Source: Mycobacterium terramassiliense (GTDB lineage Bacteria > Actinomycetota > Actinomycetes > Mycobacteriales > Mycobacteriaceae). Taken from it: a stretch of 64,000 nt of DNA. A program made the translations under genes and the position numbers. The notes beneath the pieces are model-generated. The model was not told the DNA's origin. It ran no database searches and was given only the letters and a program-made list of their open reading frames with translations. Shown piece by piece: positions 27,951 through 37,095 of the stretch (position 1 is the first letter of the stretch; every line of letters starts with the position of its first letter). The DNA is taken from positions 121,074 through 185,073 of the forward strand of contig NZ_LT717699.1 of assembly GCF_900157385.1 (NCBI RefSeq), read 5' to 3'.

Positions 27951-27952
27951 CC

Positions 27953-28681
27953 GTGGCCACCACGTGGCCGCCGCGGACGGTGATCCGCAAGTCATCCGGG
28001 ATGCGCACCCTGGAGTCGGCGCTGTATCGCAGCGGCCTGGGACCGGTGGCCGGGGTGGACGAGGTGGGCCGCGGCGCCTGCGCCGGCCCGCTGGTGGTGG
28101 CGGCCTGCGTGCTGGGACCGGGGAGATTGGAAAGCCTTGCTGCCCTTGATGATTCGAAGAAACTTACGGAGAAGGTGCGGGAGAAGTTGTTCCCGCTCAT
28201 CCGCCGCTACGCGTTGGCCTACCACGTGGTGTTCATCCCTTCGGGTGAGGTCGACCGGCGCGGGGTGCACGTGGCCAACATCGAGGGCATGCGGCGCGCG
28301 GTGGCCGGCCTGTCCGTCCGGCCGGGGTATGTGCTCAGCGACGGGTTCCGCGTGCCCGGGCTGCCGATGCCGTCGCTGCCGGTGATCGGGGGCGACGCCG
28401 CGGCCGCCTGCATCGCGGCGGCCAGCGTGCTGGCCAAGGTCAGCCGGGACCGGCTGATGGTCGCCATGGACGCCGACCACCCGGGCTACGGCTTCGCCGA
28501 CCACAAGGGCTACAGCACCCCGGCGCACTCGATGGCGCTGACCCGGCTGGGGCCCTGCGCCGAGCACCGCTATTCCTTCATCAACGTCCGGCGCGTGGCT
28601 CTGGGGCCAGACGGGTCGGGCCCCACTGTGGTGGCCGAGTGCAAACCCGACCCTCCGGCCGACCATGACGGGCACCGGTGA
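27953..28681 (+). CDS. rnhB: Ribonuclease HII
   Basis: This 242-residue nuclease cuts the RNA strand of hybrids and removes single ribonucleotides from DNA. Catalytic acidic residues are in [19 protein letters not shown], in VLSDGF and in [10 protein letters not shown]. The GTG start yields [16 protein letters not shown], matching Mtb RnhB; the frame is open far upstream inside lepB but that part is a shadow. The Arg/Pro-rich tail is variable. Confidence 0.95.
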   Translation: MATTWPPRTVIRKSSGMRTLESALYRSGLGPVAGVDEVGRGACAGPLVVAACVLGPGRLESLAALDDSKKLTEKVREKLFPLIRRYALAYHVVFIPSGEVDRRGVHVANIEGMRRAVAGLSVRPGYVLSDGFRVPGLPMPSLPVIGGDAAAACIAAASVLAKVSRDRLMVAMDADHPGYGFADHKGYSTPAHSMALTRLGPCAEHRYSFINVRRVALGPDGSGPTVVAECKPDPPADHDGHR

Positions 28682-28736
28682 GGAAAGATGGGACCAGGTT
28701 CCCGGCGACGGAGGCGTCTGAGCAGATGAGTGGCAG

Positions 28737-29042
28737 ATGAGCGCGGAAGATCTCGAAAAGTACGAAACCGAGATGGAGCTCTCGCTCTACCGCGAATACA
28801 AGGACATCGTCGGCCAGTTCAGCTACGTCGTGGAAACCGAGCGGCGCTTCTACCTGGCGAACAGCGTGGAGATGGTGCCGCGCAACGCCGACGGCGAGGT
28901 GTACTTCGAGCTGCGACTGTCCGACGCCTGGGTGTGGGACATGTACCGGCCGGCCCGCTTCGTCAAGCAGGTGCGGGTGGTCACCTTCAAGGACGTCAAC
29001 ATCGAAGAGGTCGAAAAGCCCGAGCTGCGGCTGCCCGAGTAG
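28737..29042 (+). CDS. DUF2469 protein (Rv2901c homologue)
   Basis: This 101-residue acidic protein begins MSAEDLEKYETEMELSLYREYKD and is highly conserved across actinobacteria in this rnhB-adjacent position. The conserved core ETERRFYLANSVE and DVNIEEVEKPELRLPE has no known catalytic motif. Function unknown; conservation near lepB-rnhB suggests a housekeeping role. Confidence 0.88.
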   Translation: MSAEDLEKYETEMELSLYREYKDIVGQFSYVVETERRFYLANSVEMVPRNADGEVYFELRLSDAWVWDMYRPARFVKQVRVVTFKDVNIEEVEKPELRLPE

Positions 29043-29052
29043 CGCCGAGCGC

Positions 29053-29823
29053 CTAGCCGTTCGGCGGGAGCTTCGTTTCGCCGTCGGACGGCAGCTGACC
29101 GCGGCCTTCGATGACGGCGCGCGCCACGTCGGCGAGCTTGATGTTCAGGGACTGCGAGTGGCGCCGCAGCAGGTCGAACGCCTGCTCCTCGGTCATGTCG
29201 TGCAGCAGCATCAGCATGCCGACGGCCTTGCCGATCTCGCGGTTGCTCAGCAGCCCCCGACGCAGGGTCGAGGCGTCTTCGCCCTTGGCGACCGCGTTGA
29301 TGGCCACGCTGGCGAACGCCGCCAGCACCGCCGCCCGGCCGGCGGATTCGGCATCGAACAGGTTGGGCGTGTCGCTGAAGAGGTTCAGCGCGGCCCCCTT
29401 GCGCTTCTCCACCAGCAGCCTAAAACCCATGGCCCCGCGCACCGGGGTTTCCCTGACCAGGACGGAGGCCAGCTTGGGCCACAGCGACGGCGTCGTCAGG
29501 TCCGTGTCGATCTGGGGCGTCTCTTCCTCGATGGCGTCGATGCACGGGCCGTCTCCGGCGCGCCGCTCCAGCTCGTCGATCTGGTATGCCATGTGGTCGC
29601 TGGCCCCGACCGTGACATAGCGGTCGCCCTCCCGCACCAGCAGGCTGGCGTGGTCACAGCCGCGGACGGTCAGGGTCGCGGCGATGCAGATGGCCGCGTA
29701 CATCTGGGTGGCGTCCGAGCCTTGATAGATGATCTCGGCGAGGGCGGCGAAGACGGTCGCCGGGTCGGCCTTGTCCCCACCCGGTGTCGGACCGTCCGCG
29801 ACGGCATGCGCGTCGTCTGCCAC
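29053..29823 (-). CDS. GAF-ANTAR regulator
   Basis: This 256-residue signalling protein has a GAF domain (about 25-165, with CDHASLLVREGDRYVTVGASD and GDGPCIDAI) joined to a C-terminal ANTAR RNA-binding domain (about 185-235, NREIGKAVGMLMLLHDMTEEQAFDLLRRHSQ). ANTAR proteins bind paired RNA hairpins and prevent transcription termination. The signal and target are unknown. It takes the place of fdhF (Rv2900c) in the Mtb order. The GTG start has a GGGGA sequence upstream. Confidence 0.88.
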   Translation of the reverse strand: MADDAHAVADGPTPGGDKADPATVFAALAEIIYQGSDATQMYAAICIAATLTVRGCDHASLLVREGDRYVTVGASDHMAYQIDELERRAGDGPCIDAIEEETPQIDTDLTTPSLWPKLASVLVRETPVRGAMGFRLLVEKRKGAALNLFSDTPNLFDAESAGRAAVLAAFASVAINAVAKGEDASTLRRGLLSNREIGKAVGMLMLLHDMTEEQAFDLLRRHSQSLNIKLADVARAVIEGRGQLPSDGETKLPPNG

Positions 29824-30020
29824 GTGGTGTCCCCGTTCCTGCGGGCCGCGTTGACCCTCAATCGCCGTAGATTATCGGTCGCCGACGCGGGCCCCACACC
29901 CTGTATGGCCCGTTGCTCAGGCGGATGGGTGGCGTGGCTGCTCACGCTCCCTTGTCGAGAGTATCGACTTGCGAGTTTGGTCACTCGTGGTTTCGAAGCG
30001 CCGCGGAAGGGAAGCTCGTT

Positions 30021-30048
30021 TCAAATGGGGCTATTCAAATGGGGCTAA
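30021..30048 (+). repeat. 14-bp tandem duplication at the epimerase start
   Basis: TCAAATGGGGCTAT is followed directly by TCAAATGGGGCTAA. Each copy has an ATG. The first ATG (30025) opens a 7-codon frame MGLFKWG ending at 30048, overlapping the true start at 30039 in another frame. Confidence 0.7.
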
Positions 30049-31019
30049 CCGTGGCGGTGACCGGACCGACCGGAGAGATCGGTATCTCGGCGGTGACGGC
30101 ACTCGAGCGCGAGCCCGCCGTCGAGACCATCATCGGGATGGCGCGTCGGCCGTTCGACCCGGTCTCGTGCGGCTGGCAAAAGACGGTGTACCAACAGGGC
30201 GACATCCTCGACCGCGAGGCGGTCGACGACCTGGTGGCGCAGGCCGACGTGGTCGTCCACCTGGCGTTCATCATCATGGGCTCCCGCGAAGAGAGCTCAC
30301 GCATCAACCTGCAGGGCACCCGCAACGTGTTCGAGGCGACGGTCGCGGCCGAGCGGCCGCGGCGCCTGGTGTACACCTCGTCGGTGGCGGCGTACGGCTA
30401 TCACTCCGACAACCCGGTCCCGCTCACCGAGGACGTGCCCGCCCGGGGATCGGCCGAGCACTACTACTCGGAGCAGAAGGCGGCGTGTGAGGCGCTGCTG
30501 GCCGACGTCACCACGGGCTCGTCGCTCGAGGTGTTCGTCCTGCGACCGTGCGTCGTCGCGGGGCCCAAGGCGACGGCCCTGGCCGACGCGATGCCGTGGA
30601 ATCAGCTGCCCGGTCCGGTGCGCGCCATGTCCAAGGTGGCCCCGATGCTGAAGCCGGTGGTGCCCGATCCGGGTTTCCCGCTGCAGCTGGTCCACCACGA
30701 CGACGTCGCCGAAGCGATCGCGTTGGCGGCGACGGCCCCGGCGCCGCCCGGGGCATACAACATCGCCGGCGACGGCGTGGTGACGATTTCCGAGGTGGCC
30801 AGGGCGCTGGGCGGCCGGCCGGTACGGGTGCCCGCCGTGGCCGCCTCGGCGGCGTCCGCGGCGATTTCGCGGGTGCCGTTCGTCCCGTCCATGCTGGAAT
30901 GGCTGCACGTCGCGCGGACGTCGGTGGTGATGGACACCACCAAGGCGAGGACCCAGCTGGGCTGGCGCCCGGTTCACTCGGCGCAGGAGACGCTGGCCGC
31001 GCTGGCCAATGTAGTTTGA
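30039..31019 (+). CDS. NAD-dependent epimerase/dehydratase (extended SDR)
   Basis: This 326-residue Rossmann-fold protein begins MGLTVAVTGPTGEIG, the nucleotide-binding loop (TGxxGxxG). The catalytic Ser/Tyr/Lys set is in VYTSSVAAYG and HYYSEQKAACE. A FVLRPCVVAG strand and a late VHHDDVAEAI helix are typical of sugar-nucleotide epimerases. The substrate is unknown. The start after the second duplicated ATG was chosen because the Rossmann strand begins there. Confidence 0.85.
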   Translation: MGLTVAVTGPTGEIGISAVTALEREPAVETIIGMARRPFDPVSCGWQKTVYQQGDILDREAVDDLVAQADVVVHLAFIIMGSREESSRINLQGTRNVFEATVAAERPRRLVYTSSVAAYGYHSDNPVPLTEDVPARGSAEHYYSEQKAACEALLADVTTGSSLEVFVLRPCVVAGPKATALADAMPWNQLPGPVRAMSKVAPMLKPVVPDPGFPLQLVHHDDVAEAIALAATAPAPPGAYNIAGDGVVTISEVARALGGRPVRVPAVAASAASAAISRVPFVPSMLEWLHVARTSVVMDTTKARTQLGWRPVHSAQETLAALANVV

Positions 31020-31040
31020 ACGCATGAGGTTCCGGCGCCG

Positions 31041-31862
31041 GTGAGCCATGTGACGGCGCGCCGACGCGCGCACCATCTCACCGCCGATCGGGCCGTCACC
31101 CGACCGGAAACCCTGGCCGTCGAGGAGCCGTTGGAGATCCGCGTCAACGGCGCGCCGGTCACGGTGACGATGCGCACTCCCGGCTCGGATTTCGAACTGG
31201 CGCAAGGGTTTCTGCTCACCGAAGGAGTCGTCGGGGGCCGCGACGACGTGCTGAGCATCCGCTACTGTGGCGGTCGCGACGAGGATGGGGCCAACACCTA
31301 CAACGTGGTGGACGTGACCCTGGCGCCCGGGGTCGAACCGCCCGGGCTGGACGTCACCCGCAACTTTTACACCACCTCCTCGTGCGGGGTGTGCGGCAAG
31401 GCGTCGCTGGAGGCGGTGCGGCTGACCGGGCGCTTCTCGCCCGGCGCGGATCCGGCGACCGTCGCCGCCGCGACGCTGCAGGCCATGCCCTACCAACTTC
31501 GCTCCGCGCAAAAGGTTTTCGACAGTACCGGCGGGCTGCACGCCGCGGCCCTTTTCGGCGTCGACGGCACGGCGCTGGTGGTGCGCGAGGACATCGGCCG
31601 CCACAACGCGGTCGACAAGGTCGTCGGCTGGGCGCTGGAGCATGAGCGCCTCCCGCTGCGGGCGTGCGTCCTGCTGGTCAGCGGGCGCGCCTCGTTCGAG
31701 CTGACGCAAAAGGCGGTGATGGCGGGCATTCCCGTGTTGGCCGCGGTGTCGGCGCCGTCGTCGCTGGCGGTCTCGCTGGCCGAAGACTCCGGGCTGACGC
31801 TGGTGGCCTTCCTGCGGGAGGACTCGATGAACGTCTACACCAGGGCGGACCGCGTCACGTAA
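31041..31862 (+). CDS. fdhD: Formate dehydrogenase accessory sulfurtransferase FdhD
   Basis: This 273-residue protein transfers sulfur from a cysteine desulfurase to the molybdenum cofactor of formate dehydrogenase. The conserved Cys115-x-x-Cys118 pair is in SSCGVCGK, and [15 protein letters not shown] and [10 protein letters not shown] are family signatures. Its enzyme partner fdhF is next door in Mtb but is absent from this window. The GTG start has little upstream signal. Confidence 0.93.
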   Translation: MSHVTARRRAHHLTADRAVTRPETLAVEEPLEIRVNGAPVTVTMRTPGSDFELAQGFLLTEGVVGGRDDVLSIRYCGGRDEDGANTYNVVDVTLAPGVEPPGLDVTRNFYTTSSCGVCGKASLEAVRLTGRFSPGADPATVAAATLQAMPYQLRSAQKVFDSTGGLHAAALFGVDGTALVVREDIGRHNAVDKVVGWALEHERLPLRACVLLVSGRASFELTQKAVMAGIPVLAAVSAPSSLAVSLAEDSGLTLVAFLREDSMNVYTRADRVT

Positions 31863-31965
31863 GCGCTGTGGATGAGCGGCCGGCTGGGGATAACCCGCTC
31901 GTGCCGGGGGCCGCCGCCGGCGGTAGCGGTCCGCCCTGTCGCGGTCGACGGGCACCGTGGCCCCC

Positions 31966-32343
31966 ATGACGACCCACAACACGATGACCCGCGCCGAGTT
32001 GGGCGCGATGGGCGAGGCGCTCGCCGTCGATCACCTGAGCCGGATGGGGTTGCGGATCCTGGGCCGCAACTGGCGTTGCCGCTACGGCGAGCTGGACGTG
32101 ATCGCCGCCGACGACGCCACCCGCACCGTGGTTTTCGTCGAGGTGAAGACCCGCACCGGCGACGGCTACGGCGGGCTGGCGAACGCGGTGACGCCGCGCA
32201 AGGTCTGGCGGTTGCGCCGGCTGGCCGGGCTGTGGCTGGCCGGCCAGCACGAGCGGTGGGCGGCGCTGCGCCTCGACGTGATCGGCGTGCGGGTCGGGCG
32301 CCGCCGGATCCCGGAGATCACCCACCTGCGGGGGGTCGGCTGA
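31966..32343 (+). CDS. UPF0102 YraN-family nuclease-like protein (Rv2898c homologue)
   Basis: This 125-residue protein has a restriction-endonuclease-like fold: GAMGEALAVDHL, then the putative active site GELDVIA...VFVEVKTRTG (E-x-K type). Its function is unclear but it is found beside yifB and dprA in many bacteria, hinting at DNA processing. ATG 31966 matches the Mtb start; two in-frame ATGs flank it. Confidence 0.88.
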   Translation: MTTHNTMTRAELGAMGEALAVDHLSRMGLRILGRNWRCRYGELDVIAADDATRTVVFVEVKTRTGDGYGGLANAVTPRKVWRLRRLAGLWLAGQHERWAALRLDVIGVRVGRRRIPEITHLRGVG

Positions 32344-33854
32344 TGGCGCTGGGGCGGGCGTTCTCGGTCGCGGTGCGCGGGCTGGACGGGGAGATCGTCG
32401 AGATCGAGGCCGACATCGCCTCCGGACTGCCGGGCGTGTACCTGGTGGGCCTGCCCGACGCCGCCCTGCAGGAGTCCCGGGACCGGGTGCGGGCGGCGGT
32501 CAACAACTGCGGCAACGACTGGCCGCAGGCCCGGCTCACGCTTGCGCTGTCGCCGGCGACGCTGCCGAAGATGGGCTCGGTCTACGACGTCGCCCTGGCC
32601 GCGGCCGTGCTGTCGGCGCAGCGAAAGCATGCGTGGGAGCGCCTGGAGAAGACGGTGCTGCTGGGTGAGCTGTCGCTGGACGGGCGGGTGCGCGCGGTCC
32701 GGGGGGTGCTGCCCGCCGTGCTGGCCGCCAAGCGCCAGGGCTGGCCTGCCGTCGTCGTCCCGGTGGACAACCTGGCCGAGGCCAGCCTGGTCGACGGGAT
32801 CGACGTGTGGGGCGTGCGCACGTTGCGCCAGCTGCAGGGCTGGTTGAGCGGTTCCGGTGGGCTGGACGCCCGGATCAGCGCGGGCACGCCATCTCCCGAA
32901 CCGGCGGCAGATCTGTCCGACGTGGTCGGGCAGTCGCAGGCGCGGTTCGCGGTGGAGGTGGCGGCGGCCGGGGCGCATCACCTGATGCTGACCGGCCCGC
33001 CCGGGGTCGGCAAAACGATGCTGGCCCAACGTCTTCCGGGCCTGCTCCCGCCGCTGAGCGAGGACGAGTCGCTCGAGGTCACCGCGATCCACTCGGTGGC
33101 CGGGCTGTTGTCCGCGGAGACGCCGCTGATCACCACGCCGCCGTTCGTGGCGCCACACCACAGCTCCAGCGTCGCGGCGCTGGTCGGCGGCGGCTCCGGG
33201 ATGGCGCGCCCCGGTGCCGTCAGCCGGGCCCATCGCGGGGTGCTGTTTCTCGACGAGTGCGCCGAGATCAGCGTTCGTGCGCTGGAGGCGTTGCGAACCC
33301 CGTTGGAGGACGGGGAGATTCGTCTCGCCCGCCGTGACGGGGTGGCCTGTTACCCAGCCCGCTTCCAGCTGGTGCTGGCCGCCAACCCGTGCCCGTGCGC
33401 GCCGGCCGACCCGCGGGACTGCGTCTGCGCCGCGCCGGCCAAGCGCCGCTACCTGGGCAAGCTGTCCGGGCCGTTGATGGATCGGGTGGACCTGCGGGTG
33501 CAGATGAATCCGGTACGCGCCGGGGCGATCTCGGTCGCCGACGGCGAATCGACGGCGCAGGTTCGCCGGCGGGTGGCCACCGCGCGAGATGCGGCCGCTG
33601 CGCGTTGGCGCCCCTACGGTGTCCGCACCAACGCCGAGGTCAGCGGGACCCTGTTGCGGCGAAAGTTCCGACCCGGCAACGCCGCGATGCAGCCGCTGCG
33701 CAGGGCGCTCGACACCGGGCTGCTCAGCATCCGCGGCCTGGACCGCACGCTGCGGGTCGCGTGGAGCCTCGCCGACCTCGCCGGCCGCGACGTCCCCGGG
33801 CCCGGCGAGGTCGCGGCCGCGCTCAGCTTCCGGCAACCGGGGGCGCACCGATGA
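32343..33854 (+). CDS. YifB/ComM-family Mg-chelatase-like AAA+ ATPase (Rv2897c homologue)
   Basis: This 503-residue protein has an N-terminal Lon-protease-like ChlI domain (about 1-190, SVAVRGLDGEIVEIEADI... GELSLDGRVRAVRGVLP) and a AAA+ domain with Walker A GPPGVGKTM, Walker B VLFLDECAEIS and a Cys-rich NPCPCAPADPRDCVC loop. ComM of this family is a hexameric helicase promoting recombination of imported DNA. It overlaps yraN by 1 base and dprA by 4 bases. Confidence 0.92.
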   Translation: MALGRAFSVAVRGLDGEIVEIEADIASGLPGVYLVGLPDAALQESRDRVRAAVNNCGNDWPQARLTLALSPATLPKMGSVYDVALAAAVLSAQRKHAWERLEKTVLLGELSLDGRVRAVRGVLPAVLAAKRQGWPAVVVPVDNLAEASLVDGIDVWGVRTLRQLQGWLSGSGGLDARISAGTPSPEPAADLSDVVGQSQARFAVEVAAAGAHHLMLTGPPGVGKTMLAQRLPGLLPPLSEDESLEVTAIHSVAGLLSAETPLITTPPFVAPHHSSSVAALVGGGSGMARPGAVSRAHRGVLFLDECAEISVRALEALRTPLEDGEIRLARRDGVACYPARFQLVLAANPCPCAPADPRDCVCAAPAKRRYLGKLSGPLMDRVDLRVQMNPVRAGAISVADGESTAQVRRRVATARDAAAARWRPYGVRTNAEVSGTLLRRKFRPGNAAMQPLRRALDTGLLSIRGLDRTLRVAWSLADLAGRDVPGPGEVAAALSFRQPGAHR

Positions 33855-35017
33855 CGGCCGATCCCGTGGCGCTGGCGTGGGCCTACCTGTCCCGGGTGGC
33901 CGAACCGCCCTGCGCGGTGCTGGCGGACCTCGTGGCCCGGGTCGGGCCGGTCGAGGCGGCCGAAAGGGTTCGGCGCGGCGCGGTCGACGACGGCGTCGCG
34001 CGGCACACCCAGGCCAGACGCGAAATAGACATGGCCGCATCAGATCTCGAGCTGCTCGCCGCCCGCGGCGGCCGATTGATTACCCCCGACTGCGACGAGT
34101 GGCCGCTGCTGGCGTTCGCTGCCTTCGGCGGCGCCGAGGTCAAGGTTCGCGGCGGCCCACCGCTGGTGCTATGGGCGCTGGGCCCCCAACGCCTCGACGA
34201 GGTGGCACACCGCGCCGCCGCCCTGGTGGGAACGCGTGCCTCCACCGTGTACGGCGAGCAGGTGGCCGCCGACCTGGCCGCCGGGCTGGTCGAGCGCGAC
34301 GTCGCGGTGGTCTCCGGCGGAGCCTACGGAATCGACGGCGCGGCGCACCGCGCCGCGCTCGCGTCCGACGGCAGCACCGTGGCGGTGCTTGCCGGGGGCG
34401 TCGACATCCCTTATCCAGCCGGCCATGCCACGCTGTTGCACCGCATCGGCCGGCGCGGGCTGCTGTTCAGCGAATATCCGCCCGGCGTGCGGCCGGCCCG
34501 GCACCGGTTTTTGACCCGCAACCGCCTGGTCGCCGCCGTCGCCGGGGCCGCCGTGGTGGTGGAGGCCGGCCTGCGCAGCGGCGCGGCCAACACCGCGGCT
34601 TGGGCGCGGGCGCTGGGGCGGGTGGTGGCCGCGGTTCCCGGACCGGTGACGTCGTCGGCGTCGGCGGGCTGTCACGCGCTGTTGCGCAACGGCGCGGAGC
34701 TGATCACCCGGGCCGACGACGTCGTCGAATTGGTCGGCCGCATCGGCGAATTAGCGGCTGAACAGCCGCGGCCGGCCACCGAGCTGGACGGGCTGAGCGA
34801 CGACGAGCGCCGGGTATACGAGGCGCTGCCGGGGCGCGGCGCTGTCACGGTCGACGAGGTCGCGATCTCGTCGGGGCTGGCCCCCGAGCGGGTGCTCGGG
34901 CCGCTGGCCATCCTCGAGCTGGCCGGGTTGGCGCAGCGCCAGGACGGGCGGTGGCGGATCGTCCGCGCCGCCGGTCGCCGCTCCGAGGCCCGGAGCTTCA
35001 CGGCGCGGCTCGTATAG
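33851..35017 (+). CDS. dprA: DNA processing protein DprA
   Basis: This 388-residue Rossmann-fold protein of the Smf/DprA family loads RecA on single-stranded DNA in naturally competent bacteria. The core motif VGTRASTVYGEQVAADLA and GGAYGIDGAAHRAAL is intact, as is RFLTRNRLVAAVAGAAVVVEAG. A C-terminal winged-helix follows (VTVDEVAISSGLAPERVLGPLAILELAGL). It is translationally coupled to the yifB homologue. Confidence 0.94.
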   Translation: MTADPVALAWAYLSRVAEPPCAVLADLVARVGPVEAAERVRRGAVDDGVARHTQARREIDMAASDLELLAARGGRLITPDCDEWPLLAFAAFGGAEVKVRGGPPLVLWALGPQRLDEVAHRAAALVGTRASTVYGEQVAADLAAGLVERDVAVVSGGAYGIDGAAHRAALASDGSTVAVLAGGVDIPYPAGHATLLHRIGRRGLLFSEYPPGVRPARHRFLTRNRLVAAVAGAAVVVEAGLRSGAANTAAWARALGRVVAAVPGPVTSSASAGCHALLRNGAELITRADDVVELVGRIGELAAEQPRPATELDGLSDDERRVYEALPGRGAVTVDEVAISSGLAPERVLGPLAILELAGLAQRQDGRWRIVRAAGRRSEARSFTARLV

Positions 35018-35018
35018 T
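35013..35018 (+). promoter_or_regulatory. Putative viuB -10 box
   Basis: TATAGT overlaps the dprA stop codon, 31 nt before the viuB start, which is preceded by an AGGAGGA ribosome binding site (35040-35046). It suggests viuB can be expressed separately from the dprA operon. No IdeR-type iron box was seen. Confidence 0.35.
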
Positions 35019-35049
35019 CGACGGGGGTCGGGTCTGGACAGGAGGACAA

Positions 35050-35898
35050 GTGGCAGGTCGACCTCTGCAGAGCTTCGAAGTGGTCCGCACCGAGCAACTC
35101 ACCCGGAACATGGTTCGGGTGGTGCTCGGCAGCGGTCATTTCGACACCTTCGCGCCCAGCAAATTCACCGACTCCTACGTCAAGCTGGCCTTCGTGGCCG
35201 AGGACGTCGACGTGGCCGGGCTGCCGGGGCCGTTGACCCTGGACAGCTTCAACGGGCTGCCGCCGGAGAAGAGGCCGTCGGTGCGGACCATGACCGTCCG
35301 CGGCGTCGACGTCGCGGCCGGTGAGCTGACCCTGGACATCGTGGTGCACGGCGAACACGGCATCGCGGGCGCCTGGGCGGCGGCGGCCCAACCCGGTCAG
35401 CCGATCTACCTGATGGGTCCCGGCGGCGCCTACACCCCCGACCCGGCCGCCGACTGGCACCTGCTGGCCGGCGACGAGTCGGCGCTTCCGGCGATCGCCG
35501 TGGCGCTGGAAGCGTTGCCCCCCAACGCCGTCGGCAAGGCGTTCCTCGAGGTCGCCGGCCCCGAAGACGAGATCCCGCTGAGCGCGCCGGACAACGTCGA
35601 GGTGAGCTGGGTCTACCGCGGTGGCCGCGCCGACCTGGTGCCCGAGGACCGCGCCGGGGATTTCGCGCCGCTCATCGAGGCGGTCACCACGGCCCCGTGG
35701 CTGCCCGGGCAGGTGCACGTGTTCATCCACGGCGAGGCGCAAACCGTCATGCACAACCTGCGCCCCTACATCCGCAAAGAGCGTGGCGTGGACGCGAAAT
35801 GGGCGTCGTCGATCTCGGGCTACTGGCGCCGCGGCCGCACCGAGGAAACGTTCCGGCAGTGGAAGAGGGAATTGGCCGAGGCGGAGGCGGGCGCTTAA
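35050..35898 (+). CDS. viuB: Siderophore-interacting FAD-dependent reductase ViuB
   Basis: This 282-residue flavin reductase of the SIP family releases iron from ferric siderophores. The FAD-binding segment is RPSVRTMTVRGVD, followed by PGQPIYLMGPGGAY and WHLLAGDESALPAIAVALE; the C-terminal helix has GEAQTVMHNLRPYIRKERG and SGYWRRGRTEE. It corresponds to Rv2895c. The GTG start is fixed by AGGAGGA. Confidence 0.92.
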   Translation: MAGRPLQSFEVVRTEQLTRNMVRVVLGSGHFDTFAPSKFTDSYVKLAFVAEDVDVAGLPGPLTLDSFNGLPPEKRPSVRTMTVRGVDVAAGELTLDIVVHGEHGIAGAWAAAAQPGQPIYLMGPGGAYTPDPAADWHLLAGDESALPAIAVALEALPPNAVGKAFLEVAGPEDEIPLSAPDNVEVSWVYRGGRADLVPEDRAGDFAPLIEAVTTAPWLPGQVHVFIHGEAQTVMHNLRPYIRKERGVDAKWASSISGYWRRGRTEETFRQWKRELAEAEAGA

Positions 35899-35901
35899 CC
35901 C

Positions 35902-37063
35902 ATGGCCCACTTCGGCGACTACCAGAACGAGATCTACCTGCAGGGCCTGGCCGGAGTGGTGCCGCCGCTGCCGATGGCCTTCGCGGAGCTGGAGGCCAAG
36001 GCCGCCACGGCGCTGCCGCCCTCGGTCTGGTCCTACGTCGCGGGCGGGGCCGGCGACGAGCGCACGCAGCGGGCCAACTGCACGGCCTTCGAGGGGTGGG
36101 GCCTGATCCCGCGCATGTTCGTCGGCGCCGCCCAGCGCGACCTGTCCGTCGAGCTGTTCGGCATGACCCTGCCGTCCCCGGTCTTCATGGCCCCCATCGG
36201 GGTCATCGGCCTGTGCGCCCAGGACGGCCACGGCGACCTGGCCACCGCGCGCGGCCGCGCGCACCGGCGTCCCGATGGTGGCCTCCACGCTGACGGTCGA
36301 CCCGATGGAGGAGGTCGCCGCCGCCCTGGGGGACACGCCCGGCTTCTTCCAGCTGTACACGCCGAACGACCGCGAGCTGGCCGCCAGCCTCGTCCAGCGC
36401 GCCGAGGCAGCGGGCTTCAAGGGCATCGTCGTGACCCTCGACACCTGGGTCACCGGGTGGCGGCCGCGCGACCTGGGCACGTCGAACTTCCCCCAGCTGC
36501 GCGGGCACTGCCTGGCCAACTACACCAGCGACCCCGTGTTCCGCGCCGGTCTGCAGCGCCCGCCGGAGGAGGACCGCCAGGGCGCCACCCTGCGCTGGGT
36601 GCAGGTCTTCGGAAACCCCCTGAGCTGGGACGACCTGCCGTGGCTGCGCTCGCTGACCGACCTGCCGCTGCTGGTGAAGGGGATCTGCCACCCCGACGAC
36701 GCCCGGCGCGCCATCGACGGCGGCGTCGACGGCATCTACTGCTCCAACCACGGCGGCCGGCAGGCCAACGGCGGGCTGCCGGCGATCGACTGCCTGCCCG
36801 GGGTGGTGGAGGCCGCGGGTGGGCTGCCGGTGCTCTTCGACTCGGGCATCCGCAGCGGCGCCGACGTCATCAAGGCGCTCGCGCTGGGCGCGACGGCGGT
36901 CGGGATCGGCCGCCCGTACGCCTACGGCCTGGCCCTCGGCGGCATCGACGGCATTGTGCACGTGCTGCGGGCGATCCTCGCCGAGGCCGACCTGATCATG
37001 GCCGTCGACGGATATCCCACCCGCAAAGATCTCACCCCGGAAACGCTGCGGCGCGTCACCTGA
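35902..37063 (+). pseudogene. FMN-dependent alpha-hydroxy-acid oxidase (lactate 2-monooxygenase type), frameshifted
   Basis: Two frames together encode one full-length protein of about 387 residues. The first (from ATG 35902, [20 protein letters not shown]... to GDLATARG) and the second ([12 protein letters not shown]... to the stop at 37063) join in a GC-alternating tract at 36246-36262. The order of segments matches lactate 2-monooxygenase/lactate oxidase, with the catalytic SNHGGRQ and the FMN-phosphate loop SGIRSGADV in the second part. Loss of one GC dinucleotide explains the break. Either a true recent frameshift or a sequencing slip is possible. No equivalent exists at this place in Mtb. 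Confidence 0.85.
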
Positions 37064-37095
37064 ACCCAAGCCCCGGCGCCTGCGAACGTAAAGGC

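Noticed and set aside
27449..27952. Long N-terminal extension of rnhB inside lepB
   Set aside because: The frame is open but the RNase HII family starts at GTG 27953; the upstream part is antiphase translation of lepB.
34960..35049. IdeR iron box before viuB
   Set aside because: No sequence resembling the palindromic IdeR consensus was found in the gap or the end of dprA.
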